64,000 nt of DNA, from contig NW_019174024.1 in NCBI RefSeq assembly GCF_001642475.1, positions 1-64,000 of the forward strand, given 5' to 3'. Of the stretch, positions 21,313 to 31,749 are shown piece after piece. The translations under genes and the position numbers were made by a program. How positions within the stretch are numbered: the first letter of the stretch is position 1; each line of letters starts with the position of its first letter. The DNA comes from Fonsecaea monophora (taxonomy: Eukaryota > Ascomycota > Eurotiomycetes > Chaetothyriales > Herpotrichiellaceae). Under the pieces are notes generated by a model that was given only the letters and a program-made list of their open reading frames with translations, was not told the origin of the DNA and made no database searches.

Positions 21313-22986
21313 TCAAGTCTCCACTGCCGCTGCCGCCTCTAGTGAATGGTGTCCCAAGCGCCGCAAGTCGTCTCTCTCGTGCTCATATATTCGATAATCT
21401 CCGCCCACACAGGGTTCAAGTAAGGACGGTGCCCGAGTTCGCTGTTTTGGCTTCTGCCAAGTCTGCAGATTCTTGTCCCAGTCGGACATTGTCGAGTGTA
21501 GCGTCGCCCGAATGGCAATGAAGGTCTCCTGCACATCGTTGATCCGAAAACCAGATTTCCCAAGATCATTTTTAGGGTTAACAGGATCTTGAAGAGTCAT
21601 GAGATACTCCATCCCCTCGCGGGACCACTTTCGGCCTGGTCCTTGAAAAGCCCTGGGACGTGCGTTGGAGTGCTCCCTATCTGCTGTCTGGGACCGCACG
21701 ACTGCTTGCTGATACCCTTTGTGCTTGCCGGCACGCACAACAATTTTTGAAAACAACTCGAGGGGTTCGGTGGAAATACCGTGTGTAGAAAAGTCGATGT
21801 CTGAGTAGAAATCTAGGAAGAAAAGAAACTGGTTGCCTACATCCGCGTGATGAAACTTGCCCTCGGAGAATTTCAATGCTGCGACTATCATCTGCAAGAG
21901 TGGATAGGACGTGACACCTCCATTGCTGCCGACTGTGAGTCCACGCATCTGTAAGAGTTGTTTCAGGACCTTGAAAAGACCTCGCAGGGACGGATATTCC
22001 TTCAAGCACGCTTTCACGTATTCGCGGCTGTCATACGTTCTGGGCGTAGACTGGATCTGGATAGGGAGGCCTGATGCCTTGTGCTGACAGAGTAGAATGG
22101 GCACGCGGGCTTGCTTGAGATAAAGCTGGACCTCGATTGGGCGAAAGTGGAAGAGATTGGTTGTTTTTGGAGGAGAACGAAACATCTTGTAGAGCTTGTT
22201 TAGTATGGTGAGAGATGATCCTTGCGCCTGCTCGTTGACTGAGCCAGGTCGTCCGGAGCTGGAGACGTTAATATCCAAGTCCGATAGGGGATCTGCAAGT
22301 TGGGTCGCCCTAGACCCAATCATATCGACGTGGAGGTCTCCCGCAACGTCCCTGACGCAGTCAACAAGATCATTGAAAGCGTCGTCCGCAGCGCGCTGCT
22401 CTTCTGTTGAAGGAGATGTGTACTTTTCGAAAGCCCGGATCTCATCACCAAGCTGCTCAACCGCGGACGAGTAGGAATTTGGGTCCGAGTTATGTAGATA
22501 ACGAAGCCATGGAAGACGATAGTGACCTGGAGGATCTTTCTCGGCTTCATTTATCCGCCATAACAGATCTAGATCGCGACTCGTGCCTTTGAATCCCTTG
22601 AATGGAGCGAGTTCCACCCTTTTGAACCGCCCAGTCTCTTTTCGCACCACTGGGGTCTTGACCTCGAAAGATGGGAATTGTTCATCGGAATCACGTAGCC
22701 GGACGGATGAGCCATCATTGTAAGTCTTTCGAACGAGTGAAGCGCGATTTGCTTCACGATGAGCACGTAGGGTATTGTGCAGACTCTTAATATCAATGTT
22801 TGGTTCCGTGGTGAAAGCAGTTTGAGGATCTCGAGAAGAGATATGAACAGTGGCAAGCGGTACTAAGGTACCGACGAGGGATCTAGGTCGACGTTGCCGG
22901 AGACTTGGTGGGGGACTGAGGTAGAGGGAAGCATGACGACGGCCACAAGCGGCATTTCGAGAGAGGTACTCGTGGACTGGTGGCAT
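21313..22986 (-). CDS. Mitochondrial-type poly(A)-polymerase-like nucleotidyltransferase
   Basis: A 557-residue single-exon protein. The N-terminus is rich in Arg, Ser and Leu with no acidic residue after Glu6, like a mitochondrial presequence. The polymerase-beta nucleotidyltransferase signature GSRATQLADPLSDLD starts at Gly224, with metal-binding Asp236 and Asp238. A central helical region follows, with EYPSLRGLFKVLKQLLQMRGL and the PAP-associated GGVTSYPLLQMIVAAL. The strand that normally supplies the third metal-binding Asp reads LPIQIQS, placing Gln310 where Asp is expected. By overall order it belongs with the non-canonical (Trf4/Cid1/mtPAP) family, but catalytic competence is uncertain. 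It could instead be an RNA-binding relative that has lost activity. Confidence 0.72.
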   Translation of the reverse strand: MPPVHEYLSRNAACGRRHASLYLSPPPSLRQRRPRSLVGTLVPLATVHISSRDPQTAFTTEPNIDIKSLHNTLRAHREANRASLVRKTYNDGSSVRLRDSDEQFPSFEVKTPVVRKETGRFKRVELAPFKGFKGTSRDLDLLWRINEAEKDPPGHYRLPWLRYLHNSDPNSYSSAVEQLGDEIRAFEKYTSPSTEEQRAADDAFNDLVDCVRDVAGDLHVDMIGSRATQLADPLSDLDINVSSSGRPGSVNEQAQGSSLTILNKLYKMFRSPPKTTNLFHFRPIEVQLYLKQARVPILLCQHKASGLPIQIQSTPRTYDSREYVKACLKEYPSLRGLFKVLKQLLQMRGLTVGSNGGVTSYPLLQMIVAALKFSEGKFHHADVGNQFLFFLDFYSDIDFSTHGISTEPLELFSKIVVRAGKHKGYQQAVVRSQTADREHSNARPRAFQGPGRKWSREGMEYLMTLQDPVNPKNDLGKSGFRINDVQETFIAIRATLHSTMSDWDKNLQTWQKPKQRTRAPSLLEPCVGGDYRIYEHERDDLRRLGHHSLEAAAAVET

Positions 22987-24407
22987 GCAGCATAGGTGTG
23001 AGGAGAAGAGAATGCTCTGCAGATCCGGCCGACAGCAGGAGGAAATCGAAGGGGATTACTCGGCGAGCGCCAGATTCGACCTGTATTCTTTCAGAGATGG
23101 CAGAGTGGTCAGGCTGTGATGCGGTGACTCGATCTCGATGCGATATCACTTGCACTGCACATGCGCTTGAATTTTTGGATGTTCTGAAGAAAAAGCATCA
23201 CAGGCTACTCGTCGAGGCGTCAAACCACGAGTAGCGGGTATTTTAGCGAGTGGCTTGGCGGCTGCCCGATTCAAGCTTGCTCGCCCCACAAGCGGAAAAC
23301 CTAGGGGCCAACAAGGCTGCTTGGGCTGCCAGTTCAGGCGCGGGGCTTGCCCGACCTATTGTGTAGTACCGACTCGCCGAGTACTTATAGGCAGTTGTTT
23401 AGAGGGATCCACGCCTAAAATAATGATGCCCATAGCCCAGGCCCAGGTGGTTCTGCATTTCCACTCATTCCCATCATTCCCATCAATCCGAGCTTTTACC
23501 TGGTTAAGTCAGGCCGCACCTTGTTGCCCCTCTCTTACCACCACCCCCGTAACTTTTTCCCAACAGCGGTCACCAACGAATGATCTAGCAGCGTATCCTC
23601 ACTGAACTTCCCAGTCTAGGGTAGGGATTTCTTCCACCTTCGATCTGAACCAGCAGATCCAGCACATTGCCTAGCACAGCCAATCCTCTTCCATGTAAAG
23701 CCTGCAAGAGCTCGAACAGACAGCACCGAGTGCCATACCTCACCCCATCCGACATTCCTGGTTAGAGTCCTGTGAGGCGTCAGAAAAGAGGAGGGAAAAG
23801 CATGTGCAATGGCAGTTACAATACTTGGGACTCTTCCCATATCTCTCTTGATGAAGCCACTTCCACCGTGGGCCAACACTTCTCGTCCCCATCATCCATC
23901 TTCAGCTATATGACACCCAAGACGCTTAGCAAGGTACATACTCGTATGACGAACCTGTTCGATCCGGGATTGCCTTCCGAGTGAACCCACAAACCCAGGG
24001 AGAGACCACGCCTGTAATCGGTACAAGTAAATCCAACCTCGCCCTCCACCTTGCTCCTTCTGTACGCCGACATCATCGCCTGAGCCTCGTGCCCGACCTT
24101 GTCAGACTCTGTGATAGCTTCTACAAAGGTACTTCCCGCCTCTCCTAATATCTACCACAATTCCTTGTCAACCCTGTGTGATCTTCACGTCTCGGCCTCC
24201 TGCGTTGTTATTTTTTACCTTTTATTCACCTACCCCGCTATCATCACTTGGGCTGCGTTACCTACACATCACTCGCTCACCGAATTCCCTGATCAGCGTT
24301 AATTTTCCTCATTCGGATGAAGAGGCTGATTCTAGCATTTCTAGCACTTTCTTCTTATATGTCCTAGTCCATCATCTCTGCCTCTGATTCATTTCAGCAG
24401 TGCTACC
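22987..24407. other. Divergent promoter region, nucleotidyltransferase / tps2
   Basis: No supported gene. The last 350 bp is pyrimidine-rich, and an AG dinucleotide in atttcagcag just before the tps2 ATG could end a 5' UTR intron. Confidence 0.5.
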
Positions 24408-27258
24408 ATGGTCACACATACAGCTTCCCCCAGTCAAGTCCTTCGTTCAGACAATGATCCTCCAGGCCCTCGATCGGGGTTGACAAGTGAACTGGAGAAG
24501 ATATCAGAACAGGAGCGGCCCACAACCTCGTATTTCTCTCTGCCTCAAAAACAGTCTACCAATGAGTCGGCCGCTTCAGAATCACCCGCAGAGGTTGCAA
24601 GGGGGGCACGGTCCGGAAAGGAGTTACTACGTCGGCTCAGTCTTGTTGACTCTAGAGGTGCTGAGGCTTTGGAGGTCGACCCGCGAACAGCGTATCCTGG
24701 TTTGCGACTGAGTGGCAATGTCATCAGTGCTACTTTTTGTATCCCATATCAACTTACGCACAAAGGAAATGGTGAATGGGCGCTTTCCAACAGACGCGGC
24801 ACCTCTGCACTGTTTGATTCATTCGCGCATCTCTCGTCGGATAAGACGCCTTGGAATCACACCTTGGTGGGCTGGACGGGCGAGATCCGTACGCAGCAAC
24901 AGGCGAGGGCAATCAGCATCTTACAGTCTGATGCGGCGGCGGCAATTGCGACGGCACAAGCTCCCCATCCCATTAACAAATCTGCTGCACCCTACCCCGT
25001 GAACGGCACTACCTCGAATACTCATGTGCCTCATCCTGACCATTTGAGATTGCCTCGTTCAGACCGGAACCGTCTAGAGAAAATCCTGGCGCAGCATCCC
25101 AACGGCAAGGTTCTCCCTGTGTGGCTACCAGAGGGACAGGGAGACGAGGACGGCGACTACATTTTCAAAGACCAAAGCCGGTGGCGCAAATACGCAGAGC
25201 ACGAACTATACACCCTTTTTCACTATCGACACCACGGTCCCGACGATGGCCGAGCTGAGAAGACTTCGTGGGCAGATTACGTGCAGATGAACCAGTGCTT
25301 CGCCGATCGAATCCTACACATCTATCAACCGGGCGATATTGTCTGGATTCATGACTACCACTTGATGCTACTACCAAGCATGCTGCGTCAACGCATCCCC
25401 AACATCTACATCGGTTTTTTCCTTCACATCCCATTCCCTAGTAGCGAATACATGCGATGTCTACCCCGAAGAAAAGATATCCTGACTGGAGCGTTAGGTG
25501 CGACAATGATTGGCTTTCAATCATACAGCTTCTCCCGACATTTCAACTCCTGCTGCAAACGCATCCTAGGTTTCGAATCGAGCTCGGCAGGTGTGGACGC
25601 ATACGGAGCTCACGTCGCTGTGGACGTGTTCCCCATCGGCATCGATGTGGCAGCGGTACAGAAGACAGCTTTCGGCGACCCTGTAATAGAACAAAACATG
25701 AAAGCCTTGAAGAAAATGTACGCCGGCAAGAAGATTGTTGTTGGTCGTGATAGACTTGATACCGTCCGTGGGGTATCGCAAAAATTGATGGCATTTGAGA
25801 TCTTCTTGGAACGATACCCAGAGTGGCGTGACAAGGTGGTTCTTATTCAGGTGACCAGTCCCACGAGCGTGATGGAAGAAAAGGTGGACGGGGCTCACAA
25901 GATCGAACACAAGATCTCAAATCTGGTCTCCAGGATCAATGGCCAGTACGGGTCGTTGAGCCATTCTCCAGTGCAGCACTATCCACAATATCTCTCGTCA
26001 CAGGAATATTTTGCTCTTCTCCGCATCGCAGATGTGGGACTTATCACGAGTGTCAGAGACGGTATGAACACGACCAGTCTGGAATACGTCATTTGCCAGA
26101 AGAACAATCACGGTCCATTGATTCTGTCAGAATTTTCCGGAACTGCGGCCAGCTTGAGCAATGCCATCCACATCAATCCGTGGGATTTGGGTGGCGTTGC
26201 AGACGCACTGAAGCAGGCACTGGAGATGCCGGAAGCCCTAAAGAAGAGCAACCATGAGAAACTCTACAACTACGTGACAACTCACAATGTGGCGACCTGG
26301 TCAAACAGCTTTCTCAAACGGTTGCTCACCAACCTTACCTCATTCACACAGAGCGATCTGACGCCGGCACTGGATCGCAATCGAATGATCCAACAATACC
26401 ATGCAGCAAAGAAACGGCTCTTCATGTTCGACTATGATGGCACACTCACACCGATTGTGAAGGACCCCAATGCGGCAATTCCATCTGACCGAGTCATCCG
26501 TACCCTCAAGGCCCTCGCCGCCGACCCACGCAATAATGTCTGGATCATCAGTGGCCGTGATGCCTCCTTTCTCGAAGAATGGATGGGTCATATTACTGAA
26601 CTGGGCTTGAGCGCTGAGCATGGCTGTTTCCTACGACGGCCCGGGTCGGAAACATGGGAAAACCTTGCTGCAGCCATGGACATGGGGTGGCAGAAAGAAG
26701 TGATGGAGGTATTTTCTTATTATACAGAACGCACTCAAGGATCGTGGATTGAGAAGAAACGAGTTGCACTCACGTGGCACTATCGGCAGGCTGACCCTGA
26801 TTTTGGCGCGTTCCAGGCAAGGGAGTGTCGCAAGGCCCTAGAGGAGAATGTCATGAAAAACTGGGATGTTGAGGTAATGAGCGGGAAGGCCAACTTGGAG
26901 GTGAGGCCGCAGTTTGTGAACAAGGGCTTCATCGCAACAAGGTTGATTAACGAGTACGGATACGCGAGGGGGGAACCACCAGAGTTTGTGTTGTGTCTAG
27001 GAGATGACCAGACGGATGAAGGTGAGTCTCTTTGCGCATATCCGCGGCGCCCTCCTTGGATGCAGGACACCATTTTACTGACTGCGACTTTGTCCAGACA
27101 TGTTCCGCGCCTTGCTCAAGACAGACCTTCCCAAGGAACACGTCTTTGCGTGTACAGTGGGCGCCAGCAGCAAACGCACCCTGGCGACATGGCACTTGCT
27201 TGAGCCAAGCGATGTCATCGCGACCATCGCGGCATTGAACAAGGCCGAAAACCTCTAG
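24408..27258 (+). CDS. tps2: Trehalose-6-phosphate phosphatase (Tps2)
   Basis: CDS join(24408..27021, 27098..27258), 924 aa; the 76-nt intron (gtgagt...gtccag) lies in the last HAD motif. It removes phosphate from trehalose-6-phosphate to give trehalose, in the cytosolic trehalose synthase complex. The N-terminal ~95 residues are disordered and include RRLS (Ser78), a protein kinase A consensus. A GT20 (synthase-like) domain follows, with HDYHLMLLP and FFLHIPFPSSE, but its catalytic RLDxxKG motif reads RLDTVRG, so it is probably non-catalytic. The C-terminal HAD phosphatase has motif I FDYDGTLTP, ISGRDASFLEEW and, after splicing, GDDQTDEDMF. Length matches fungal Tps2. If the intron were retained, the frame would read on into unrelated sequence. 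Confidence 0.96.
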
Positions 27259-28381
27259 GCTCCCGGGCGAAGGGATTATGATTGAGCACTCCTCTTCACT
27301 TAATGCCATCCATGGCGAAGTGACAATGGCAGCTGCGCCTTTCCTCGCCTGCAGGAACATTGATTTGCGGCTGTCATTCTCTGTCCACCCAAAAAACAAA
27401 GACCAAGACGACATAATTCATTGGAGAAGAAAAAAAAGAGCTTTACCAGACATTCAAGATTCAAATCATTGAGGACAGGGAACAACACAGAACAGATCAC
27501 CGTGGTGGAGCTTTACGATTCGGGCATTCGATAGACCTAGCTCTTGGAACTGATATGACGATGACATTCACGTAGGATTTCAGGACACAATCTTGGCCTC
27601 GATGAACTGGGCCAGGAATGAGTGGCCAGTTGGTAGCTAAGTTGGTGAACTGGATAGGACACAAAAAGAGTAGATGGCCTATGTCGACGATTTACTTGGT
27701 CTGTAGTCGACAGTCTGGTCCCATACTTGGCCACACAAGATGGGCATATCCGGTTGACTTGGATGTGTTATTATTCTCTACCCAGTCATTTACGTCTTAT
27801 TCTCAGATTTGCCAGAGGCACAAAGGGTAACAGAGCGGTTCGTGTTTAAGCTGATTGGTGGGACGAGACTTGTGGCTCCAGTGACAACTCAGCGGGCGGC
27901 GTCTGGCATCTCTGAATCATTTTTGTACTTGTTACTCTTGTTTTCCCCCTCTTCAGTACTTTCGACAGGTCACTTTTGCCCTCTTACTCACTACACTGCC
28001 GCAGGTTAGTTTTGTGCTACAGTCTCCTTTCTTTTACTGAGAAGAAGTCCAAGTTGGTTTCCCTATCTGCTCTGTGTGCCCTCTTCTTTTCCCCATTTCC
28101 CCCGCGTTTTGGGCACAAAGAAATCTTTTGGTTGCAGCCTCTGATGCCACCGCTCTTTGTCCCAGTCACATGCCTCCAGTTTCTGCTCCGTGTTCAGGCT
28201 GAATGGGCGTTTTACTGACTGTACTTCCAGAGAGAGTGCTTGAAACAGACTCACCTGCCGATCCAAGCGCTCTGTTGACCAGCACTTCGATTTACCCCCC
28301 TTGCACACCACTCCCCTATACCCCACCTCTCTTCTCGACCATCTATCTGCCCGAGGACCCTTGATCTCAACACTCTCCACC
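27259..28381. other. Intergenic, tps2 3' flank and PDAP1 promoter
   Basis: No gene seen. CT-rich stretches lie at about 27930-28110 ahead of the PDAP1 gene. Confidence 0.55.
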
Positions 28382-29202
28382 ATGCCTCCACGAGGACGAG
28401 GAGGAAAATTCTCAAAGCCCACCCGAGGAGGTATGTACAGCCCGGTCCCAGCCTGGTTTCACCCAGTCTACTCCACCACACAGTTGGCTAAATCTGAATG
28501 ATAGGAGGCAAACACTTCTCCCGTGACCTACAACCTTTGGACAAGGAGGGGAATCAGATGGGCATGTGGCGAGACCCGGCAGAAGGAGAAGAAGACGAGT
28601 CTTCAGAAGAGGAGGAGTCAGAAGGAGAATCTTCAGATGACTCTGGCGAGGGAGCCTCCTCAGCGCAGGCCCCGTCAAATGAGCTGACTCGAGAACAACG
28701 CAAGGAGCTAGCTCGCAAGAAGAAGCAAGAGGCTATCGCGAAGAAGAACCAGAAGACCGCGGCAGTGGGAGACTTGCCTAGTACTTCGGAGGAGGAGGAC
28801 GAGGAGGAGGAAGACGATGACGATGATATGCCCGCCAATCCCAACCACACACAAAAGGCAAGGTCGCAAGCGCGGGCGGTCACGGGTGCCAGTGGTGAGG
28901 CACCGAAAAAAACAGAAAAGGAAAACCTCAGCAGGCGAGAACGAGAAGCCATTGCTGCTCAGCAAGCTAGAGAGCGATACCAGAAGCTCCACGCAGAGGG
29001 CAAGACGGACGAAGCAAGAGCCGACCTGGCGCGGCTGAAGTTGATCCGCGAACAACGCGAGGCCGCTGCCGCACGCAAACAGGCCGAGAAGGAAGAGAAA
29101 GATGCCCGTGACAAGGAGAAGAACGAGCGTGAGGCCAAGTTGAGAGAGGCGGCGCTGGGCACTGCTGGCGGAACCAAGGCGGCCAAAAAGGGGAAGAAAT
29201 GA
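28382..29202 (+). CDS. PDAP1/PP28 family casein kinase substrate
   Basis: CDS join(28382..28430, 28505..29202), 248 aa; 74-nt intron (gtatgt...gatag). Exon 1 supplies the basic Gly-Arg-rich start MPPRGRGGKFSKPTRG, and the junction gives GGGKHFS. The middle has two long acidic Ser/Glu/Asp clusters, typical casein kinase 2 sites. The conserved PP28 core is at about 155-215: ENLSRREREAIAAQQARERY, KLHAEGKTDEARADLARL, then KLIREQREAAAARK. The tail is Lys-rich. Animal PDAP1 binds PDGF, but fungal homologues must have another, unknown role. The protein is almost entirely charged and likely helical or disordered. Confidence 0.9.
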
Positions 29203-29526
29203 AGAACCAAAGACATTTCTGACTCTTGGTCGTTGTTCTTCAACCGGCCACTTGTACAGATGTGAGGAGATGCGCAGACGTGCATGTTGGATGTACACGA
29301 CATGGCGAATCCGACCAAGGCCATGTAGATTGCACAGGGGAGGAGAAGCATCTTGGCTAAGGGACCGGGGCTACACGCACACACATTCCAAGATCGTCTC
29401 GAGGTCTTGCCTCTCTTTTGTTTCTGGGACTTTATGTTATCATTTGCATCAGCGGTAGGCGGGAAACGGAGGGACATAGAGCAGAGACGGTATGATGTGA
29501 TACAATGACGACGACAACGCCGATGA

Positions 29527-29546
29527 GATGATGATGATGATGATGA
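29527..29546. repeat. (GAT)n trinucleotide repeat
   Basis: Six and two-thirds perfect copies in noncoding DNA. Confidence 0.85.
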
Positions 29547-29783
29547 GGCAGAGGGAGGGAAAGGGAGGACAAGGATGAGAGGAAGCGAGACGGACGACGG
29601 GCGTGATTGTAGAGTTCCAATCGAGCACACACAGACAACGCAGGAAGATGAAGATGAAGAGACTTCAATCCTTTCCCTTTCCCTTGGACCGCTTTCCTCT
29701 TGTCTTTTTGCTATTACTTCGATAAGCACTTAATAGTCAAGTCACCTATCCCCTTGGTACATTGTATGCATGGCATGAATCAA

Positions 29784-29803
29784 TCGCTCGCTCGCTCGCT
29801 CGC
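29784..29803. repeat. (TCGC)5 tetranucleotide repeat
   Basis: Five perfect copies in noncoding DNA. Confidence 0.9.
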
Positions 29804-29880
29804 TTAGAGTGACGCCAGACCTCCGATTCCGATTGCAGGAACTCGTAGCCCGTTCGTTTTGTTTCCCTTGTTCTGTTAAT

Positions 29881-29910
29881 TTGGATTGGATTGGATTGGA
29901 TTGGATTGGA
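29881..29910. repeat. (TTGGA)6 pentanucleotide repeat
   Basis: Six perfect copies in noncoding DNA. It does not match the usual fungal telomere repeat TTAGGG. Confidence 0.9.
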
Positions 29911-30019
29911 ATTCCCCTGTACAGCCAATCTGCGCACCCATGATGGACACATGCATCGATATGCACACACACATATACACTTGACTGATTCTCCTCTCGG
30001 GCTCCTCTCTTTTCCATCA

Positions 30020-31421
30020 TCAGTGTCCACGCCCTGCACCAGCACCACCATTGTACCAGGCGGGAAACAGGTCTCGGGACGAGTACATGCTGGCGCGCAA
30101 CTTGTACTCGTTGCCGCTGCTCAGGCCGAGGTGGGTGTAGGCGTCGCACTTGTAGTAGATGGTCCTGAGACCGGCGTTGCGTCCGTCAAGGTCGATGTTG
30201 CTGCTGAGCAGGCCCAGGTCTTTCATGGCCTGCAGGACGCGCTTGACGTCTGCTTGGTCGGAAAAGTCGCGCGTGTAGATGCATATCAGGCGTAGGCCGT
30301 TGTCTTTCCCATCACCACCACCGTCATCGATATTGTCGTCATCGACCACCATCTCTCCCTCGCCTTTGGCCGTCGCGACCTTGGCTCCGGTACCCAACTT
30401 CCCGTCCCACACACCGCGCGCAACGACCGCCCATACCGTGTCAACTTCATCGTCTCTGGGAAACAGCATCCACTTGCCCGCCGTGACCCGGTGTGCCTTG
30501 GCTAGCTCCCTAATGTCGGATTCCAACTGAAGGCGATCGGGACGCAGCATGCGCGTGATCGACCCGGGTACTTTGCCGGGGTTCTGAAGTTCCGTCTCAT
30601 GTTTGCGGGAGAGATATCTTTCCAGGAGACGCGTCCCGAGTTGGCGGAACGTAGCGACATCACCACTGCTGAATTCTGGGTCGGTGCTGGTGCTGGTGCT
30701 GGTGCTCGTGCTTCGTGACTCTCCTGCTGACCGTCTGCTAGGTACTGGGTCAGGGTACGGGTTCGCAATCCAGATCCACGGCTGGCGTCCAGCTAAGCTA
30801 GACGTCGTGGTCGACGGGGGCAAACGGGCGAGGAAGTCGGAAACAGACTCTGAGAGCTGTTTAGCAGAAGGGATGCCCTCGTAGAAATTCCGCGGCGGCG
30901 CGCGGCGATCGTCTTTGCCATCCTCGTCCTCTGTGTCAGGATCGGGGCTCGCTGGGGCTTTGACCTTGGTGTCGATGTCCATTTCTCCGTCTCCATCTCC
31001 CTTCTTTCCATCTCCATCGAAACCCACGCGAATTTCCCCTTCCGCCTGCTGTGGCCCGGCCTTTCCATCGTCTATTTTGCGCTCCGCTTGCTGTTGCTTC
31101 CTCAGAGCAAGTTCTGCGCGCAGTCTAGCGGCTTCGAGCCACGCCACCCTGCCTTTGGCGGCATTCACTTGGGTGGACCACTCGTGGACGGCCCAATATT
31201 TTTGGGGATCGTATGATGCGGCCAGCTTTTGGTATGTGGACTTGGTCTCCACGCTCCCTGCGTAGCAGAGATGATATCAGATCAGGGAAAAAAGGAAGAC
31301 CGAAAAGACAAGATGTCTTCGTAGCCCGCAACTCACCGTGGAAGTCGGATTCATCACTGAACACGTCGTCTGCCATCATGGACGCTTCAGAAGCAGTACT
31401 GGACAAAGATTCAGGTGCCAT
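30020..31421 (-). CDS. DUF1917/BLES03-like protein
   Basis: CDS complement(30020..31257, 31337..31421), 440 aa; 79-nt intron (gtgagt...acgcag) giving SDFHGSVETKSTYQKLA. The N-terminal third is charged and rich in acidic residues, with a likely coiled segment (AARLRAELALRKQQQAERK). The conserved domain covers about residues 150-430: QPWIWIANPYP, GKWMLFPRDDEVDTVW, GTGAKVATA, LRLICIYTRDFSDQADVKRV and IYYKCDAYTHLGLSSGNEYKL. This pattern matches the BLES03/C11orf68 family, whose human member has an eIF4E-like fold. No biochemical function is known for fungal members. Ser/Thr repeats interrupt the domain (STSTSTSTSTD near 200). Confidence 0.78.
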
Positions 31422-31749
31422 GATTTTCAATGGGGAGAGATTCACACAATGTACAAAAGACAAGTCAAGTCAAGACATCATGTACATTTTGAAATCAATC
31501 AAACAAAATACAAACTCCCGCCGAGACATCCTGTAGCAAACACTTCACACGCTGGGAGGCGCGACTGAAAATAGAAACGAAGACAAGGCCAAAGGCAGCA
31601 GAGTTGGTCGCGGCCAGCTGCTGAGGTTGAGGTTGAGGCTAGCCATCAGGCTGAAACACAACTAGCTACAATAGACGAAGCCACATCAACCGGGGGGTGG
31701 CTCCCTTGGGGGCTTTCATGCCCCCCATGTGCATAACACAATGCCTCTA
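31422..31749. other. Intergenic, DUF1917 promoter and HeLo gene 3' flank
   Basis: 328 bp. No feature recognised. Confidence 0.5.

Larger units (their letters stand above)
29203..30019. other. Convergent intergenic region rich in microsatellites
   Basis: Lies between the 3' ends of the PDAP1 and DUF1917 genes. Holds (GAT)6, (TCGC)5 and (TTGGA)6 within 400 bp. No gene seen. Confidence 0.6.

Noticed and set aside
29881..29910. (TTGGA)6 as an internal telomere repeat
   Set aside because: The unit differs from TTAGGG and is short.
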